Source of the DNA: Armatimonadota bacterium
GTDB taxonomy: Bacteria; Armatimonadota; Fimbriimonadia; Fimbriimonadales; GBS-DC
DNA: 51,363 bases
Direction of reading: 5' to 3'
NCBI GenBank assembly: GCA_023511915.1
Contig: JAIMAN010000013.1
Location: 1-51,363, forward strand
Below the pieces are notes generated by a model. The model did no database searches. It saw only the letters and a program-made list of their open reading frames with translations, and had not been told where the DNA came from. This document shows positions 48,253-51,363 of this stretch, in pieces. Within the stretch, counting starts at the first letter, position 1, and every line of letters begins with the position of its first letter. The translations under genes were made by a program, and so were the position numbers.

Positions 48253-50625
48253 ATGGCTATCGGATATGGCGTTGTATGGGCGGGCGTGCTGTGTGCGCTC
48301 GCGTCGATTGGGTTGTACCTGCTCAGCGGCAAGTCCCCCGCGCTGTTGCGTTGGGCGCGTGTGGCATTCGTGGGCGCGTTCGCCGCGATTGTTGCCGCCG
48401 AAGGGCTGCTCATCTACGCGCTGCTCACAGGGCGGTACGACCTGCAGTATGTGTTCAGTTTCAGCGAGGAGTCGCTGACGCCGCTGTTCAAGGTTGCCAG
48501 CGCGTGGGCGGGTCAAGAGGGTAGCTTCCTGCTGTGGGCGTTGTGGTTGGGCATCTACGGCTTAATCCTGATGCGCACCGCAGGGGGCTACGAGCGCTGG
48601 GTGATGACCGTGTACGGCGGCGTGGTGCTGCTGCTGATGGCGATATTGGCGTTCCAAAGCCCGTTCGCGCCGTTGCCGAAGCCTGACCCTGCGCCTGCCG
48701 TGTGGCCCCCGCGCGACGGAGTCGGGCTAAACCCCGTGCTGGAGAACCCGTGGATGAAGATTCACCCGCCGATTATCTTCGCGGGGTTCGCCGCGCTGAC
48801 CGTGCCGTTCGCGTATGCGATTGCCGCGCTGTGGCGCAACGAGTATCACGAGTTCGCCGTGCGGGTGCGCCCGTGGGCGATATACTCGGCGACGATGCTC
48901 GGCTTCGGGCTGGCGCTCGGCGGCTACTGGGCATACGAGACGCTCGGCTGGGGCGGCTTCTGGGCGTGGGACCCTGTGGAGAACAGTTCGTACTTCCCGT
49001 GGCTGTTTATGGCGGCGGGCATGCACGGGCTGCTGCTGCAACTCAATCGTGGGCGGATGGTGCGCTGGAACCCGCTGCTGCTCGCGCTGCCGCACCTGCT
49101 GTTTCTGTACGGCACTTTCCTGACGCGCAGCGGCGCGCTGGCGGAGGTCTCCGTGCATTCGTTCGTGAACATGGAGACCAACGCGCTGAAAATCCTGCTG
49201 GGGATGCTGATTGGCAGCGCGCTGCTGACGCTGGGGCTGTGGGCGTGGCGCTATCGGCAGATGCCGCTGCCCGCGCCGAACCAGACCAAAGGCGTCTCGC
49301 GCGAGGCGGCGGTGCGTTGGGGGATTGTGCTGCTCAGCATCTCCGCGCTGATTAGCCTGATTGGAACCTCATGGCCGCTCATCACCAAAGCCGTTGGCAA
49401 GCAGATGGAGGCGCTCAAGCCCGAGTTCTACAACCAAGTGCATATCCCGTGGATTGTGGTCACGGCAATCGTGTTGGCAGCCGCGCCAATCCTCACCTGG
49501 CGCGGGATGACGCTGGATCAGGCGTTGGAGCGGCTGACCAAGAGTTGGCTGGCAGCGGTTGCAACGGGCTTCGTGTTGTTCTTCTTGGGCTTCCGCGAGC
49601 CGATTACGCTGCTGATTTGCACGCTGGTCGCGTTCACGGCGTATGCGAACGCGGGCGCAATCTGGCGGCGGTTCCGCGCCTCACGCCTGACGCTGGGCGG
49701 GTTCATCACGCACTTGGGGCTGGCGTTGGCGATTCTGGGGCTGATTCTCTCCTACGGCTACGAGCGCAAGGAGCGCGTGGTCATTCTGCAGGGGCAGGAC
49801 ACCTTCGCGATGGGCTACAAGTGGCGCTACTTGGGCATGACGGGCAACGAGAAGTTCCCTGGCGACCCGCTGGCGGACAAGTTCAACCGCGTGCGCATCG
49901 AGATTGCCTCGCACGACGAGAAGTTCGTCGTGGAGCCGCGCTTCTACCAAGACCAGCGGCGCGAGACGGGCAACAATGTCGTCTGGCCCGCGATTATCCG
50001 CTGGTGGGATCACGATTTGTATGTGTCGTTTTTCGCGCCGCCGCAGATCGATGTCAGCCCGCTGACGCTGGGGCTGCACGCGGGCGAGAAGGGCACGGTG
50101 GAAGGCTACACGATTGAGTTTCTCGGCTTCCAGACGGGCGGCGCGATGGGCGCAGAGGGCTTCCGTGCGATTGCCAGAGCGCGGGTGAGCCACCCCGACT
50201 GGAAACAGCCCGTAGAAGTGGCGCCGTTCCGCGTGGTGACGGAAGGGGGTGTCGTGCCGATTCCCGTCGCGTTGCCTGACGGGGCGCAGCTCCTGGTCGG
50301 GCAGATGGATGTCAATCGGCGGCTGGTGCAGTTCCAGCTGGTGATGGTGCCGAACAAGCCCGAGACCGCGCCACGCTGGGTCATTCCGCTGGAGGTGTAT
50401 TACAAGCCGTTCACGATTCTGGTGTGGCTGGGTCCGCCGTTGACGCTGCTGGGCGGGCTGATGGCGACGCTGCGTCGGGCGCGCGATGTGCGCTACGGGG
50501 TCGCCCGCAGCACGGGCGAGCCGTTCCCCGCCCCGACGCCGAAGCCTGTCAAGCCGCGCGGACGCGCCCCACGACGCCTGAAAGAGCCTGTGACGGCTCA
50601 CTCGGAGACGCGCGCCAGCGGGTAG
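48253..50625 (+). CDS. ccmF: Cytochrome c-type biogenesis protein CcmF
   Basis: 790 residues with about 15 membrane spans. The heme-handling WWD motif is GWGGFWAWDPVENSSYFPWL; HPPIIFAGFAALTVPFAYAI and GTFLTRSGALAEVSVHSF carry further CcmF landmarks including likely heme-ligand His residues. A periplasmic beta-rich domain lies at about 510-700 before the last helix. CcmF takes heme from CcmE and joins it to apocytochrome. The ATG at 48253 follows SD GAGGTGGT. No ccmH or ccmG follows within the window. Confidence 0.94.
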   Translation: MAIGYGVVWAGVLCALASIGLYLLSGKSPALLRWARVAFVGAFAAIVAAEGLLIYALLTGRYDLQYVFSFSEESLTPLFKVASAWAGQEGSFLLWALWLGIYGLILMRTAGGYERWVMTVYGGVVLLLMAILAFQSPFAPLPKPDPAPAVWPPRDGVGLNPVLENPWMKIHPPIIFAGFAALTVPFAYAIAALWRNEYHEFAVRVRPWAIYSATMLGFGLALGGYWAYETLGWGGFWAWDPVENSSYFPWLFMAAGMHGLLLQLNRGRMVRWNPLLLALPHLLFLYGTFLTRSGALAEVSVHSFVNMETNALKILLGMLIGSALLTLGLWAWRYRQMPLPAPNQTKGVSREAAVRWGIVLLSISALISLIGTSWPLITKAVGKQMEALKPEFYNQVHIPWIVVTAIVLAAAPILTWRGMTLDQALERLTKSWLAAVATGFVLFFLGFREPITLLICTLVAFTAYANAGAIWRRFRASRLTLGGFITHLGLALAILGLILSYGYERKERVVILQGQDTFAMGYKWRYLGMTGNEKFPGDPLADKFNRVRIEIASHDEKFVVEPRFYQDQRRETGNNVVWPAIIRWWDHDLYVSFFAPPQIDVSPLTLGLHAGEKGTVEGYTIEFLGFQTGGAMGAEGFRAIARARVSHPDWKQPVEVAPFRVVTEGGVVPIPVALPDGAQLLVGQMDVNRRLVQFQLVMVPNKPETAPRWVIPLEVYYKPFTILVWLGPPLTLLGGLMATLRRARDVRYGVARSTGEPFPAPTPKPVKPRGRAPRRLKEPVTAHSETRASG

Positions 50626-50630
50626 GTGAG

Positions 50631-51363
50631 TTACCGCATCTGCCGTCCGCCGAGTAGGTACAGCGTGTGGGCGGCGTCGGCGCGGCGGATAGGCGCGTCG
50701 GGCTGGAAGCGCACGCCGTCGGGCGTGAACGCCTCGAAGCCGTCCCAAATCGCGGGCGAAACGCGCCGCGCGTGCAAAAGCGCGATGAAGGGCAGGTCGG
50801 GGTCGTCGTCGCGCACATCCACAAACGGCGACCGCTGCCCCTGCACGGGCTGCCACTCGTCTGGCTCCAGCACCGCCAGCGCGCGCGTTAGCCAGCGCAC
50901 GAAGTCGCGCCGCCTAATCGGCTCGTCGGGATTGAAACGGCGGTTCTCTGTGCGCTCGATGACGCCCAGCAGGAACAGGTTCTGCACAGGCACAGCGTAG
51001 GGATGCCCGAAGACCACATCGGTGAACGCCAGCCCCTGAAACCGCTCTTCGGGCAGGTCGGGTCGGGCAGTGCGCAGGTGCTTCCACAAAAGGCGCGCCG
51101 CCTCGCCCCGCGTCAACGGCGCGTCAGGCTCCATCCGCTCGCTGGGGAAGTAGCCGCGCGCCGCCAGAAACTGAATCGCCTCGAAAAAGCGCGTGTCGGG
51201 CGTGACATCGGGGAAGTAGTAGATATATTGCTTGAACTGGCGCAGCAAGATGCGCTGTATCTCGGCGGGGTCAATCCGTTGCAGGGGGACGCCCGTCTGC
51301 AGGCTCAGCACCGCCGCGACGCCCGCCGCCTGACCCATATTCATCCGCACAGGCTCCATGCGC
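50631..51363 (-). CDS. C-terminal part of an FAD-dependent oxidoreductase fused to SLH domains (runs off right edge)
   Basis: The reading frame is open at the right edge and ends at 50631. The first residues (MEPVRMNMGQAAGVAAVLSL) match the end of the FAD_oxidored family (the RMEPV-x-M-x-xGQAAG signature), so the flavin domain must lie outside the window. About three S-layer homology-like repeats follow (FPDVTPDTRFFEAIQFLAAR, FTDVVFGHPYAVPVQNLFLL, FVDVRDDDPDLPFIALLHAR, each followed by an F.PD.P..R... segment). SLH domains hold proteins at the cell surface. It is convergent with ccmF, 5 bp apart. Confidence 0.8.
   Translation of the reverse strand, partial: RMEPVRMNMGQAAGVAAVLSLQTGVPLQRIDPAEIQRILLRQFKQYIYYFPDVTPDTRFFEAIQFLAARGYFPSERMEPDAPLTRGEAARLLWKHLRTARPDLPEERFQGLAFTDVVFGHPYAVPVQNLFLLGVIERTENRRFNPDEPIRRRDFVRWLTRALAVLEPDEWQPVQGQRSPFVDVRDDDPDLPFIALLHARRVSPAIWDGFEAFTPDGVRFQPDAPIRRADAAHTLYLLGGRQMR

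Overview
The window is about 51.4 kb of GC-rich bacterial chromosome, by eye roughly two thirds G+C. Genes are densely packed, with many 1-4 bp stop/start overlaps. The cell is clearly diderm: BamA, Skp/OmpH, a PilQ secretin, a Wzi-like barrel and system I cytochrome c maturation. It also carries an SLH-domain protein, an H-X9-DG type prepilin-like protein, Uma2, DUF4058 and DUF5682 families. That mix resembles Armatimonadota, but the assignment is inference and no rRNA is present to settle it. No phage, integrase, CRISPR array or intact IS was found.

Layout. 1-4308 (minus) is a pilM-N-O-P-Q operon for the type IV pilus inner-membrane platform and secretin; pilQ runs off the left edge. 4464-9652 (minus) holds an ABM-domain protein, a BtuF-like binding protein, rph, a Wzi-like barrel and a FlaA1/WbpM-type sugar nucleotide dehydratase. 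9781-11416 (plus) has tRNA-Ser(GGA) and a Tat-type alkaline phosphatase. 11420-15746 (minus) has trmB, a two-component pair, an HMA metal-binding protein, birA and an SGNH hydrolase. 15805-17809 (plus) encodes Uma2 and MgtE. 17806-19403 (minus) encodes a biotinyl carrier protein, a GalU-like nucleotidyltransferase and a 50-residue CC-motif peptide. infB, a GT2 glycosyltransferase and a TlpA/TPR protein follow. 23312-26993 (minus) is an HTH / MoxR AAA+ / DUF5682 operon. 27025-31483 has DUF4058, an HDOD protein and a YqiJ-like/flotillin pair. 31653-32795 (minus) is a stand-alone CARF-HEPN (TM1812/Csx family) ribonuclease of lower GC. Then come DHODH-like, PhyH, xseAB, radA, an L,D-transpeptidase, metY plus a CoA-binding protein, an ECF sigma/bamA/skp operon, xylB, a membrane protein with a winged helix, a prepilin-like protein, ccmE, ccmF, and the SLH-containing C-terminus of an FAD oxidoreductase that runs off the right edge.

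Cross-cutting signals. (1) A recurrent -10 element, consensus near GGTATAMT, sits 6-10 nt upstream of many start codons, implying widespread leaderless mRNAs. (2) The tetramer ACGT is almost absent. (3) Intergenic gaps carry families of hairpin repeats. In one place a MITE-like element with TACCAAYCG ends and a TAA duplication appears to be inserted inside another hairpin repeat. (4) The four pilus proteins PilN, PilO, PilP and PilQ each carry a Gly-rich, often Gly/Phe-rich, segment.

The strongest candidates for unfamiliar biology are the orphan CARF-HEPN nuclease, the reduced HTH-MoxR-DUF5682 operon, and the ACGT depletion with its possible link to DNA methylation.
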